Of a DNA stretch of 64,000 bases, positions 8,958 through 17,109 are shown in pieces (the first letter of the stretch is position 1; each line of letters opens with the position of its first letter). Both the position numbers and the translations under genes were made by a program. A model generated the notes under the pieces. That model saw only the letters and a list, made by a program, of their open reading frames with translations, was not told where the DNA came from and did not search any database. Source of the DNA: Prosthecochloris sp. (GTDB lineage Bacteria > Bacteroidota > Chlorobiia > Chlorobiales > Chlorobiaceae); assembly GCA_004028745.1 (NCBI GenBank), contig RAZP01000067.1, positions 62,001 through 126,000 on the forward strand, written 5' to 3'.

Positions 8958-9305
8958 TTACATCAACCGACCCAGCGGGCCTAAATCCAGATTCAGGTCC
9001 TCACTTTTCAAGCCAAAATAATCCTTGAGCTCGCCCATTTTCTTTTCAAGAAGAAGCAGTGATTCACCAAGTCTTTCAACTTCTTCGTCGGTCAGAGATC
9101 CTCCATCCAACCTCCTCATGGCCTGTTTTTCCATAAGTTTTCGAATAAGCTCAATAAGCGTGAGCACTAACTTGGCCAAGCCATGTTCAACATTTTCAGG
9201 GTTTACGTCAATATGCTTTGGCACAGTGTGGCTGACATTCGATAACTCTTCAACAAAAACATCAATGACATCTGAACCAACCAGCACTTTATTGCTGCTT
9301 TCCAT
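8958..9305 (-). CDS. gvpK: Gas vesicle protein GvpK
   Basis: GvpK is an accessory protein needed for gas vesicle assembly in several bacteria; its exact role is not settled. The 115-residue product shows the family core NPENVEHGLAKLVLTLIELI, then KLMEKQAMRRLDGGSLTDEE, EVERLGESLLLLEKKMGEL and the C-terminal DLNLDLGPLGRLM. It is the last gene of the gvp operon, 20 bases after a GvpF/L gene. Its stop codon sits in a sequence resembling a MITE end (GGGTACCTCTATTA, 8948-8961), so the final residues may come from an old insertion. Confidence 0.92.
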   Translation of the reverse strand: MESSNKVLVGSDVIDVFVEELSNVSHTVPKHIDVNPENVEHGLAKLVLTLIELIRKLMEKQAMRRLDGGSLTDEEVERLGESLLLLEKKMGELKDYFGLKSEDLNLDLGPLGRLM

Positions 9306-9325
9306 AGTCGGGTCCCTATGATTTT

Positions 9326-9997
9326 TCAGTTCTCAGCGACAAAATTATACGGCGGCCATGGTCCGGTCAACAAAAACTTCAGTTCCGGATACATTCCCTG
9401 TAACGCCTCAACTTTCGAGCAAAAAAAACTTTCTGTCTTTTTTTCCACCAGGTAGTTGCAACTAAAAACCACATGTCCACTTATTTCCGCATTCTTCACG
9501 CTCATACTGCTAAGTTTTTGTAACTCTTCATGAATGACATCGACAGTCTTCTGATTTACCCGTTTTCGTTCTTCATCTGCCCGATATTCATAAAATTTTT
9601 GCAGCAAATATTCCTTGCCGTCTTTGCATTGTTTCTTATTATTCGCGTTGTGCGCCTGAACACTTTTTTCCGACAGTATTTTAAGACCGAACTCCTGCTT
9701 ACCCCTTAATTCTTCCAGCTTCTTTTTATAAAAAAAATAATGCTCCTGTAATACCTGTAATACTGCATTCTCATCTTGTAAAAATGTCCCGAACCTGCAA
9801 GGGAGTAACGTAAACTTTTCATTGAGAACCTCAAGAGTAGCCCCATATTCAATAGCTGCTTGTTGATCAAATGCTAACCGCTCTTTGCAAGTAGTTTCAA
9901 CAACAGCAGCGATCTCCTTGTAAGCAACAGGATATAATGGCCGCATATTCAACCTCTTGGCAGAATAGTCTACAATTGCATACATGCAAGTCAACAT
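9326..9997 (-). CDS. gvpF/L: Gas vesicle protein GvpF/GvpL family (paralogue 1)
   Basis: GvpF/L proteins bind GvpA and other Gvps during nucleation of the vesicle. The product is 223 residues from the ATG at 9997 (MLTCMYAIVDYSAKRLN); a TTG at 10027 would add ten residues but overlaps the upstream gene. Family marks are the N-terminal YAIV strand, the TLLPCRFGTFLQDENAV segment, KKLEELRGKQEFGLKIL, and the C-terminal LTGPWPPYNFV. The middle is charged and helical. It is one of four paralogues in this operon, at about 20-35% visual similarity, so each may have a distinct partner. Confidence 0.9.
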   Translation of the reverse strand: MLTCMYAIVDYSAKRLNMRPLYPVAYKEIAAVVETTCKERLAFDQQAAIEYGATLEVLNEKFTLLPCRFGTFLQDENAVLQVLQEHYFFYKKKLEELRGKQEFGLKILSEKSVQAHNANNKKQCKDGKEYLLQKFYEYRADEERKRVNQKTVDVIHEELQKLSSMSVKNAEISGHVVFSCNYLVEKKTESFFCSKVEALQGMYPELKFLLTGPWPPYNFVAEN

Positions 9998-10004
9998 CTG
10001 CTTG

Positions 10005-10214
10005 TCAGGCACTTTCAGGCTCTCCAATAGTCACCTTTTTTTTGTTTTGTTCCATTGTTTCAACCGAACAAAGAAGGAGTTTCACCCCCAAGTAAAGCAA
10101 ATCAATATCGGCAACAGAAATGGTAATATCTCCGGCAACGACAACGCCTTTATTCAGCACTCTGTCCAATAATTCAAGAACCGTGACATTTTGTGAAGCG
10201 TCAATCTCGTTCAT
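10005..10214 (-). CDS. Small GvpA-related protein (GvpJ/GvpM type)
   Basis: The 69-residue product has the gas vesicle structural fold: VTVLELLDRVLNKGVVVAGD, then ISVADIDLLYLGVKLLLCSV. Compared with the GvpA at 20842 it has VVAGDI in place of VIDAWV and ends with a polar KKK-containing tail, which points to the minor GvpJ/GvpM class that helps start or cap vesicles. The next gene begins 8 bases after its stop. A MITE (10234) lies just upstream and separates it from the preceding GvpF/L gene, so the element sits inside the operon. Confidence 0.85.
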   Translation of the reverse strand: MNEIDASQNVTVLELLDRVLNKGVVVAGDITISVADIDLLYLGVKLLLCSVETMEQNKKKVTIGEPESA

Positions 10215-10233
10215 AGCTGGTAAACTTGTTCCA

Positions 10234-10349
10234 AGGCACCTCTATTTATTTATTCCACGGTTCAATTGCTTCGTTGATCGGATAGGAGGGGTTTCTGCGC
10301 TCCGTTCGCCTTGCACTTGAACCGCTCATGACAATAAATTGAGGTGCCC
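10234..10349. mobile_element. MITE-like element, copy C (116 bp)
   Basis: Ends are AGGCACCTCTATTTATT and inverted GGGCACCTCAATTTATT. It is flanked by TCCA/TCCT, an imperfect 4-bp duplication. The interior TTTCTGCGCTCCGTTCGCCT, then TGCACTTGAACCGCTCATGA, matches copy B in inverted orientation; relative to B it lacks about 35 bases. It lies between two gvp genes with no obvious terminator, so transcription probably reads through. Confidence 0.78.
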
Positions 10350-10354
10350 TCCTG

Positions 10355-11134
10355 TTAATTTTTCACAATATCAGCAAAATTATAGGGGGGCCACGGTCCG
10401 GTACATTCCAGGTTAATCATCGCCGCTTTCAATGTTCCCCGTTTTTTTTCAACTTCATGCAAAAAAGGCTCCGTTTCATTTCCGGCAACTAAAAAAGCCG
10501 CTTTCAATGCTATTTCACCGCCCCCAACAGTTACACCACTTTGCAAAGTATTTTTGTCTGAATAAGGAACCAGGTCGTGAAGGCACTCCTGAGCTTGTTC
10601 GTTAAAAAAAGAATGGACGGTGCTTTTTAACAAATCCTCTTTTTTCTTTTTCAGCAGAAAAGCTTTACCTGGTGAGCTTTTCATAAGCTCTTCTTTCAGG
10701 ACCTTCATCTCATTGTTCGAGGCGTCAACGTAGCCGGTTACCTCATCATAGTTTCCCCATACCTTTAGACCCCACTCCTGCTTGCCAATCAACTGCTGCA
10801 AGCGTTCTTTCATCGGTAACTCATGTCGTCTCAGCATAGCCTTCACATTTTCTTCGGAATAAAACACCGTAGCAAATTTAAAAGGGAGAAGAGTCACACG
10901 TCCTGCAAGAGCATTTACAATCCTGTGATGCTCTCGTACTTTAGATTCAAGCCAAACAACATTCTGTATATTCTCCGGGAGATTTTTTTCTGAAAAATCC
11001 TCACCCGGAGCCTTCCGGGCCACCGTGATCAATCCGCAGTCCGCAATGGAGTATATATGCTCATCAATCTCCTTAAGCTCCGCAAGGCACGCCTCTTCAT
11101 GGGTTACACAGTATGTATAGATGCAGGTGCACAT
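10355..11134 (-). CDS. gvpF/L: Gas vesicle protein GvpF/GvpL family (paralogue 2)
   Basis: A 259-residue member of the GvpF/L family. It starts with MCTCIYTYCVTHEEACL, has GRVTLLPFKFATVFYSEENV, ERLQQLIGKQEWGLKVW, and the C-terminal CTGPWPPYNFADI. The Cys-rich first nine residues (three Cys) are unusual among the four paralogues. It lies between MITE copy C and gvpO. It probably interacts with the GvpA or GvpJ proteins during vesicle initiation (family knowledge); which one cannot be told from sequence. Confidence 0.88.
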   Translation of the reverse strand: MCTCIYTYCVTHEEACLAELKEIDEHIYSIADCGLITVARKAPGEDFSEKNLPENIQNVVWLESKVREHHRIVNALAGRVTLLPFKFATVFYSEENVKAMLRRHELPMKERLQQLIGKQEWGLKVWGNYDEVTGYVDASNNEMKVLKEELMKSSPGKAFLLKKKKEDLLKSTVHSFFNEQAQECLHDLVPYSDKNTLQSGVTVGGGEIALKAAFLVAGNETEPFLHEVEKKRGTLKAAMINLECTGPWPPYNFADIVKN

Positions 11135-11186
11135 TTCGACATGTTCTACCTAAATTGAGCGTTTCAACAAATGCTCAGTTTAGGTT

Positions 11187-11507
11187 TTATTCAAGTGTAC
11201 TCACTTTCTCAAAAGCTGTGATCTCCAGATCATCGGCCAGCTTCACTTCATAAAGATTTTTATCCTTCACACGGGTTTGTAACCCCAGTTCTTTAATAAA
11301 GGCACTGTCCTCATAAACCTCGGCCAAAGCCTCCCAGCCATCTTCAGTTTTGAGAGTTTTAACGACTTTAATAGACTTCACCATTAATGCATCTCCCAAA
11401 AAAGATGTAACTTTTTGCCGCACTCCAATAATAACGGGAGGTTTCTGTGAAGACACTTGCTCTTGTGTTGAAGGTTTGTCGGTGATATTTTTTTTCGTTC
11501 GGCTCAT
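11187..11507 (-). CDS. gvpO: Gas vesicle protein GvpO
   Basis: A 106-residue protein with a polar, disordered N-terminus (about 1-30) followed by the GvpO-like core: VTSFLGDALMVKSIKVVKT, then DGWEALAEVYEDSAFIKEL and KNLYEVKLADDLEITAFEKV. GvpO is a small essential or accessory vesicle protein in haloarchaea and many bacteria; its biochemical role is unclear. The gap to the upstream gvpG stop is only four bases, so the two are probably co-translated. Confidence 0.8.
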   Translation of the reverse strand: MSRTKKNITDKPSTQEQVSSQKPPVIIGVRQKVTSFLGDALMVKSIKVVKTLKTEDGWEALAEVYEDSAFIKELGLQTRVKDKNLYEVKLADDLEITAFEKVSTLE

Positions 11508-11511
11508 AGCT

Positions 11512-11733
11512 TTATTCTGTTTCCTTTTTCAAATACTCAAGCAGCTCTTTTTCCTTTTGATTGTACTCTTCCTCAGTTATTTCATCAAGCTCATAACGTA
11601 ATTGCAATTCCATAAGTTTTTCTTTTATCTTCTCTTTGTCGGATAGCTCTTTTTCAGACATATCTTCAATCTTTTTAGCGATCCAGATTATACCATTAAT
11701 CGGAGCAAGCAATATATCATCGACAAGTAACAT
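11512..11733 (-). CDS. gvpG: Gas vesicle protein GvpG
   Basis: From the ATG at 11733 the 73-residue product begins MLLVDDILLAPINGIIWIAK, the classical GvpG N-terminus, followed by a charged coiled coil (SDKEKIKEKLMELQ, LRYELDEITEEEYNQKEKEL). GvpG is an accessory protein that works with GvpF/L in vesicle initiation. The reading frame stays open upstream for 22 more codons, but these lie entirely within MITE copy D. The bases before the 11733 ATG contain no Shine-Dalgarno, because the element ends two bases upstream. The gene may use weak initiation or be made as an N-terminally extended form. Confidence 0.88.
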   Translation of the reverse strand: MLLVDDILLAPINGIIWIAKKIEDMSEKELSDKEKIKEKLMELQLRYELDEITEEEYNQKEKELLEYLKKETE

Positions 11734-11735
11734 AA

Positions 11736-11877
11736 AGGCGCATCTATTAATTTGTTGCGCACCATGATTACGTCGTTGGGCGATGCTCGAAATCCTCATG
11801 TACTCTATGTACGCTCCGGTTTCTGTGCTCCGTCCGCCTTGTACTCAAGGCGCTCACGACAATTAATAAAGGTGCCC
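11736..11877. mobile_element. MITE-like element, copy D (142 bp), abutting gvpG
   Basis: Ends are AGGCGCATCTATTAATT and inverted GGGCACCTTTATTAATT. It is flanked by ATAA/ACAA, an imperfect 4-bp duplication. The interior AAATCCTCATGTACTCTATG matches copy B read inverted. The insertion lies between a GvpF/L gene and gvpG and has displaced the native ribosome binding site of gvpG. Confidence 0.78.
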
Positions 11878-11892
11878 ACAATTTTTGAAAAA

Positions 11893-12639
11893 CTATAATG
11901 ATAAATTAACAAAACTATAAGGAGGAATACCTCCTACATACTTAAAGATAATTTTATCACCATATTGTTCACCTAACTCATTGACACAATTGTCAAACTG
12001 ATTCTCTCTTTCTTTATCCACAAAGAAAGAAGCATTCACAATCATTCTATCACCAAAGCTTTTATTCTCTTTCATCTCTAATGCTACAGGCTCGAGTGCT
12101 TCAAGAATTATTTTCCGATATTTTTTTTTCTCATCCTCCAGTGCATTTTCAACCATTTGTCCTATTGCAAGGCGATCGTAATATGTTTTTTCATATGGCA
12201 AGCCCTGAATTTTCTCTTTCAATGCGCGAATATCGTTATTCTTCAGCAATATTTCCTCAAAAACAACATCTTTTTTAGCAATGGCTTTAACACCAAGCTC
12301 CACCTTGCCCTCTACTCTTTCAAGCTCCTCGACAAACCTGTCATACTTACCTTTTAACAACTGTTTCACATCGGACTCTTCATTCATAACAGTAGCAAAC
12401 CGCAACGGGAGCACGGCATAATCTTTCATAACTGTTTCTATAACTAATTCATGAGCCATCATGTTTTCCCGTGACGTATCATATTTCGTCAACGGTGCCT
12501 GACTGACAACAGCATGCATATCATCATAACTTACTGTCCTTACTTCATCACCTCTGCCCCCAATACCGATATTACCAAATGATGCCGATTTTGGTGATTT
12601 GATAATACAGTATACATATAAACCATTTTCTTGACTCAT
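11893..12639 (-). CDS. gvpF/L: Gas vesicle protein GvpF/GvpL family (paralogue 3)
   Basis: A 248-residue family member. It begins MSQENGLYVYCIIKSPKSAS, then IGIGGRGDEVRTVSYDDMHA, followed by DYAVLPLRFATVMNEESDV, VEGKVELGVKAIAKKDVVF and the C-terminal YVGGIPPYSFVNL. It is clearly most similar to its neighbour at 12670 (shared GIGxRGDEV and LPLRF/LPVKF segments), suggesting a local tandem duplication. This part of the cluster is strikingly AT-rich. It is 30 bases downstream of paralogue 4. Confidence 0.9.
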   Translation of the reverse strand: MSQENGLYVYCIIKSPKSASFGNIGIGGRGDEVRTVSYDDMHAVVSQAPLTKYDTSRENMMAHELVIETVMKDYAVLPLRFATVMNEESDVKQLLKGKYDRFVEELERVEGKVELGVKAIAKKDVVFEEILLKNNDIRALKEKIQGLPYEKTYYDRLAIGQMVENALEDEKKKYRKIILEALEPVALEMKENKSFGDRMIVNASFFVDKERENQFDNCVNELGEQYGDKIIFKYVGGIPPYSFVNLSL

Positions 12640-12669
12640 TCAAACAAACAATTAGAAGTTTATTTTATA

Positions 12670-13440
12670 TTATATTTCCCAATTTTCCGGATAAATATTT
12701 ATATCAACAAAATTATAAGGAGGAAATGGTTTTGCATAGATAAAATTCACTTCATTTCCATATTCTTCATTCAAATCATCAATAATATTATCAAATTCCC
12801 TTTCACGTCCGGAATCAACAAGAAAAGCTGCATTTAAAAACATTTTCTCACTCGACACTTTATTTACCTTATAGTCAACAGCTGTTCTTTTCAATGCACT
12901 TAAAATCGCATCACCTGCATCTTCGTTTCTCCTCATTAATTCCTGCTCTACTATTTTGCCCAATTCCACCATTTTCCCGGTATCCGATTCGCAATTATTC
13001 TGCTGTATTTTTTCCTTCAGCATCTTAATTTCCTGATGCTCTTTACCAATTTTCAGAAAAACATCATCCATGCTTTTCCATTCGCATTTGATATTTAATT
13101 CAATTTTATTTTCGAAATAGTTTAACAAATCCATAAACTCCCGGTATCTCCTATCAAGAAGATCTCTTATTTCATCAGCATTTCGTGCAACCGTTCCAAA
13201 TTTCACCGGTAAAACACTATTATACTCCTGCATTATTTTTTCAATAACCTTTTCATGTGCGAGAACTGTTCTCGGCTTAAGCACAAACCTCGCAACCGGA
13301 TGATTACTCACAACCATACTCAGGTTCTCATAACTTATGGTCATCACCTCGTCCCCTCTCTCCCCAATCCCTATCGGCCCGAAGTTTCTTTCTTGCGATG
13401 AAGCAACTATACAATAGATGTACTTTCCTTCTTCTGACAT
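12670..13440 (-). CDS. gvpF/L: Gas vesicle protein GvpF/GvpL family (paralogue 4)
   Basis: A 256-residue family member. It starts MSEEGKYIYCIVASSQERNF, has GPIGIGERGDEVMTISYENL, YNSVLPVKFGTVARNADEI, FENKIELNIKCEWKSMDD and the C-terminal YAKPFPPYNFVDINIYPENW. The N-terminal YIYCIV strand and the C-terminal PPYNF motif define the family. It lies after the CDC48-like ATPase and before paralogue 3, in the AT-rich core of the cluster. Confidence 0.9.
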   Translation of the reverse strand: MSEEGKYIYCIVASSQERNFGPIGIGERGDEVMTISYENLSMVVSNHPVARFVLKPRTVLAHEKVIEKIMQEYNSVLPVKFGTVARNADEIRDLLDRRYREFMDLLNYFENKIELNIKCEWKSMDDVFLKIGKEHQEIKMLKEKIQQNNCESDTGKMVELGKIVEQELMRRNEDAGDAILSALKRTAVDYKVNKVSSEKMFLNAAFLVDSGREREFDNIIDDLNEEYGNEVNFIYAKPFPPYNFVDINIYPENWEI

Positions 13441-13491
13441 ACTACTTTATTGACAACTGGTTACGCTGAACATGCATACTATTGAGGACAC

Positions 13492-15639
13492 CTAATTTAT
13501 AGAGGTACTCTCGAGTAAATCAATAGCCGCATTAAAATGTTCTGTGGTTAAGAGTAACGGTGATTCCTGATGTGCTTGTGATGTAAGCAGCCTGATATGC
13601 TCCCTTATGGTCAACATCGAGGCTCTTTTACAGATAAATGCAATATCCGCCCCTGTTATCCCCTCTGTTTTTGCGGCGAGCATTGATATATCCACATCTG
13701 CTGCAAGCGGCTTCTGCTTTGTATGTATAGCAAAAATAATTTCCCTTGCTTTCCGGTCTGGCCTGGGTATTTCAAGGACAAGATCAAATCGCCCGCTTCT
13801 GAGCAACGCAGGCTCTATAAGATCCAGACGGTTTGTTGCTGCAAGCACCAAAACACCTTGCAATTCTTCAATACCATCCATTTCGGTTAGTAACTGGCTA
13901 ATAACCCGTTCAGTTACTCGTGCTCCTGAAGCTTCCTGGCCCCGCTTCGGCACAAGGCTGTCAATTTCATCAAGAAAGAGAATCGTCGGAGCTGCCTGCC
14001 TTGCTTTTTTAAAAACTTCTCTTACACTGCGCTCAGACTCACCAATGTACTGATTGATCAGCTCAGGGCCTTTTACAGCAATAAAGTTTACCTCGCTTTC
14101 AGTAGCCAGTGCTTTCGCAATCAGGGTCTTGCCCGTACCAGGCAGGCCATACAGCAGGATACCTTTCGGTGGCCGGGTCTTTGTTGCTCGAAAAATCTCT
14201 GTAAATTTCAGCGGCCACACAACCGCTTCCTGCAACTCCTGCTTCACGGTGTCCAGCCCGCCGACATCTTGCCAACTAACATTCGGGACTTCAACAAACA
14301 CCTCCCGGATCGCCGAAGGATCGACCTCTTTCATGGCGGACAAAAAATCATCCATGGTAATACTGAGACTCATCAACAGATCATAAGGTATATCGGCAAG
14401 ATTAAAATCTATATCAGGCAAAATTCTGCGCAGCGCAACCATAGCGGCTTCCCGTGCAAACGCGTCAAGATCGGCCCCAACAAAGCCATGTGTTACTTCA
14501 GCCAATCTTTTAAGGTCGACATCTTCAGTTAACGGCATGCCTCTTGTGTGAATTTGCAAAATTTCATAACGGGCATTTTTATCAGGGATCGGTATCGAAA
14601 TTTCCCGATCAAACCTCCCCGGCCGCCTCAGTGCAGGATCAAGAGTGTTAGGCAAATTCGTTGCGCCAATAACAATGACCTGTCCTCTTGATTTCAACCC
14701 ATCCAGCAATGCAAGCAATTGTGCCACAACACGGCGCTCAACCTGCTTTTCCCCGCCCATGTCTTCCCGTTTGGGAGCAATAGCATCAATTTCATCAATA
14801 AAGATGATCGCCGGAGCATGAGCCTCTGCTTCCTCAAAAACTCTCCTTAACCTTGCTTCACTTTCGCCATAAAATTTCCCTATGATCTCCGGACCTGAAA
14901 TGTGAGTGAAGTATGCATCGGTTTCATTTGCCACGGCACGAGCCGTCAGTGTTTTTCCCGTCCCGGGAGGACCGTGTAAAAGTACCCCTTTGGGGGGGTC
15001 AATTCCCAAACGCTCAAAAATCTGAGGGAAACGCAACGGCAGCTCGATCATTTCACGAATTCGCTGTACCTGCGAGCCAAGCCCTCCTATGTCTTCATAG
15101 GCTATCTTTGCTGCTCTTTTCTCTCCCAGCTCATTTGTTTTTACCCGTATTGTCGCCTCGGTGGTTATGAACGTGACTCCTTTAGGCACAGTCTCAAGCA
15201 CCTTGAATTCCGCTGCTCTCGCACCGAACAGGTTAGTCCTGATCCTGTCTCCTGCTGTTACAGGCAAGCCATCAATCAGAGAGCCCAGGTAACGGCTGTC
15301 GTCATCTTTCTGTGAAAGGCTGACTCCAGTGAGCGGCAACAGCACAATTTTGCTTGCTGACCGGACTTCCACGCTCTCAATCCGGACCTTATCATTCAGT
15401 CCTACCTGGGCGTTATCCCTTGTAATACCGTCAATTTGCACAATCGTTTTACCCCGATCCTCAGGATAGGAAGGCATAATCCGGACAGGGGTTTTTCTCT
15501 TGCCGTGGATGACAACAACTTGACCTGCTGAAAACCCAAAGTGGCGCATTTCTTCCGGGTCGAGCCGGCAAATAGCCCGGCCAACATCCTTTGGAAGCGC
15601 CTCCTTAACCTGATAGCTCACTGCAGCAACGTCTTTCAT
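13492..15639 (-). CDS. CDC48/VCP-type double AAA ATPase of the gas vesicle cluster
   Basis: A 715-residue double AAA+ ATPase. It has an N-terminal double-psi-barrel-like region (about 1-170, with AICRLDPEEMRHFGF). D1 has Walker A GPPGTGKT at 223-230 and Walker B IIFIDEIDA near 278-286. D2 has a Walker A variant GLPGTGKT at 498-505 and Walker B ILFLDEID near 553-560. Family members are hexameric unfoldases that extract proteins from assemblies. Its place in the operon, one base of overlap with the ArsA-like gene and 51 bases before a GvpF/L gene, suggests it remodels Gvp assemblies (inference). It is distinct from GvpN, which is also present. Confidence 0.9.
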   Translation of the reverse strand: MKDVAAVSYQVKEALPKDVGRAICRLDPEEMRHFGFSAGQVVVIHGKRKTPVRIMPSYPEDRGKTIVQIDGITRDNAQVGLNDKVRIESVEVRSASKIVLLPLTGVSLSQKDDDSRYLGSLIDGLPVTAGDRIRTNLFGARAAEFKVLETVPKGVTFITTEATIRVKTNELGEKRAAKIAYEDIGGLGSQVQRIREMIELPLRFPQIFERLGIDPPKGVLLHGPPGTGKTLTARAVANETDAYFTHISGPEIIGKFYGESEARLRRVFEEAEAHAPAIIFIDEIDAIAPKREDMGGEKQVERRVVAQLLALLDGLKSRGQVIVIGATNLPNTLDPALRRPGRFDREISIPIPDKNARYEILQIHTRGMPLTEDVDLKRLAEVTHGFVGADLDAFAREAAMVALRRILPDIDFNLADIPYDLLMSLSITMDDFLSAMKEVDPSAIREVFVEVPNVSWQDVGGLDTVKQELQEAVVWPLKFTEIFRATKTRPPKGILLYGLPGTGKTLIAKALATESEVNFIAVKGPELINQYIGESERSVREVFKKARQAAPTILFLDEIDSLVPKRGQEASGARVTERVISQLLTEMDGIEELQGVLVLAATNRLDLIEPALLRSGRFDLVLEIPRPDRKAREIIFAIHTKQKPLAADVDISMLAAKTEGITGADIAFICKRASMLTIREHIRLLTSQAHQESPLLLTTEHFNAAIDLLESTSIN

Positions 15640-16574
15640 TAACCGAAAAGATGATCCATTATAACTTGCAAACCTCTGATCCCTTTGACTTCTGTCGGCT
15701 GCAGTGGAACCATGGTTAGCTCAAGATTGCTGAATTCTTTATGTAAAACCGTAAGATAGATGCTCTGACTGTGCTTTCTTTGCCGGCAAAAATCACAACC
15801 TTCAGACTCCATCACATTATTAACTACCAACTGTTTCACAGCAACGTTGAGCTTTTTAAGCTGCATTAAAAATCTTTTTGTTTCCTCAATAGCCATCGCT
15901 TCAGGAATAGTTACAGCAATGAATTCAGATTGCGTTTTGTCTTGCAGCAGTTTTTGAACTTTCTTGACGGTCTTTTTCATCGCAAAAAGAAAGTCATCCG
16001 CTTCGTCCGGCCGATATTCCCCGGCAAACCGAGTCACCATATAGCGGTACTTCCACCGCAACCTGGCCATAACTTTTATCCAGTCATCAAAAAGCCGGGG
16101 AGATGTTATCAACCGCAAAGCGTGTCCGGTTGGCGCCGTATCAACAACGTATTTCTCAAACTTTGCCTCATCAATGATATCTACAATAGTCTTAAACCCC
16201 ATAACCTCGTCAACCCCTGGAATGGGCATACTCATGAAAGATTCGATATCCTCCTCATCCAAGCCTGTTGATGTATCAAACAACTTCCTGATTTCCGGCT
16301 CATGTTCAAGCCGGAACTTTGCAAACGCCTTGTCTGCATCGATCTCGAGAACGCTTAACCGCTTTACTTCCTGAACTTCGGTAATGCGGCCGCCAATTGA
16401 GCGTTCAAAACTATCTGAAAGGGAATGAGCGGGATCTGTCGAAATTAAAAGCGTTTTGTACCGCCGGGCAAGATACAGCGCTGTAGCTGACGCAGAAGTT
16501 GTCTTACCTACCCCCCCTTTTCCTCCAAAAAGCACTATTTTCAATGCAGGGTCGAGCAGATTTCTTAATGGCAC
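15639..16574 (-). CDS. ArsA/Get3-family ATPase of the gas vesicle cluster
   Basis: A 311-residue SIMIBI-class ATPase. The deviant Walker A GKGGVGKT is at about 18-25, switch I is near STDPAHSLSDSF, and there is a VDTAPTGHALRLI segment. A Get3-type CDFC pair appears in the C-terminal third (ESEGCDFCRQRKHSQ), which in Get3 coordinates zinc at the dimer interface. Eukaryotic and archaeal homologues chaperone hydrophobic tail-anchored proteins. Handling of the very hydrophobic GvpA/GvpJ monomers is therefore an attractive role (inference). No arsenic genes are nearby. It is packed between gvpH and the CDC48-like gene. Confidence 0.88.
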   Translation of the reverse strand: MPLRNLLDPALKIVLFGGKGGVGKTTSASATALYLARRYKTLLISTDPAHSLSDSFERSIGGRITEVQEVKRLSVLEIDADKAFAKFRLEHEPEIRKLFDTSTGLDEEDIESFMSMPIPGVDEVMGFKTIVDIIDEAKFEKYVVDTAPTGHALRLITSPRLFDDWIKVMARLRWKYRYMVTRFAGEYRPDEADDFLFAMKKTVKKVQKLLQDKTQSEFIAVTIPEAMAIEETKRFLMQLKKLNVAVKQLVVNNVMESEGCDFCRQRKHSQSIYLTVLHKEFSNLELTMVPLQPTEVKGIRGLQVIMDHLFG

Positions 16575-16575
16575 G

Positions 16576-17109
16576 TCAGCCCTTTTTCATGGTTACTTCC
16601 AACACACCATTTTTATATGTCCATGCTACTGTTTCAGCCTCTACCTGTGCGGGAAGCAAAAGTTCCTTTCGATACTTCCTGGACTGACTTTGTGCCACAA
16701 CCTCCAGCATATCTCCCTCGATATCAACGTTTATGTCTTCTTTCGCAACTCCGGGCATCTCAAGCATGACTACGATAGTACCCTCCTCATCAAAAATATC
16801 CAATAACGGCTCACGCTCTTCTTCTACTTTCGGGCCTTCCGGTGTTTTCCTGATGTTGCCAAAAGACTCAACAACGGGTTGCTCGCTGCCAATCCCTGTT
16901 TTGACAGTAACACCAAAAATCCCTTTCATCCCCTTTCTCAAGTGACTTAAATCGATCTCACCCTCTTTTCTATACTCTCCGCTGGACTCCTTGAGTTTGG
17001 CAGCAGCATCAACCAATTTTTCAAGGTTGTCAAATAATCCGCCAAGCTTAAGGCTGCCAAATCCAAAATCAATGTCAAAGTCTTCTTTTTTTTGCTTTTT
17101 TTCACTCAT
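16576..17109 (-). CDS. gvpH: Hsp20-like gas vesicle protein (GvpH-like)
   Basis: A 177-residue protein. The N-terminal part (about 1-95) has FGSLKLGGLFDNLEKLVDAA and KGIFGVTVKTGIGSEQPV, resembling the leader of GvpH-type proteins. The C-terminal half is an alpha-crystallin domain: EPLLDIFDEEGTIVVMLEMP, then GVAKEDINVDIEGDMLEVVA and WTYKNGVLEVTMKKG. In haloarchaea GvpH is Hsp20-like, binds the activator GvpE and limits gvp expression; in bacteria a chaperone role for Gvps is more likely. The stop is one base from the ATG of the ArsA-like gene, so they are coupled. Confidence 0.82.
   Translation of the reverse strand: MSEKKQKKEDFDIDFGFGSLKLGGLFDNLEKLVDAAAKLKESSGEYRKEGEIDLSHLRKGMKGIFGVTVKTGIGSEQPVVESFGNIRKTPEGPKVEEEREPLLDIFDEEGTIVVMLEMPGVAKEDINVDIEGDMLEVVAQSQSRKYRKELLLPAQVEAETVAWTYKNGVLEVTMKKG

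Noticed and set aside
11734..11799. N-terminal extension of GvpG as the native start
   Set aside because: The extra 22 codons lie within MITE copy D and do not match GvpG. They may be translated but are not the ancestral start.
16456..16806. 116-residue plus-strand frame opposite the ArsA-like and GvpH genes
   Set aside because: It is antisense to two clear genes and shows no conserved pattern.
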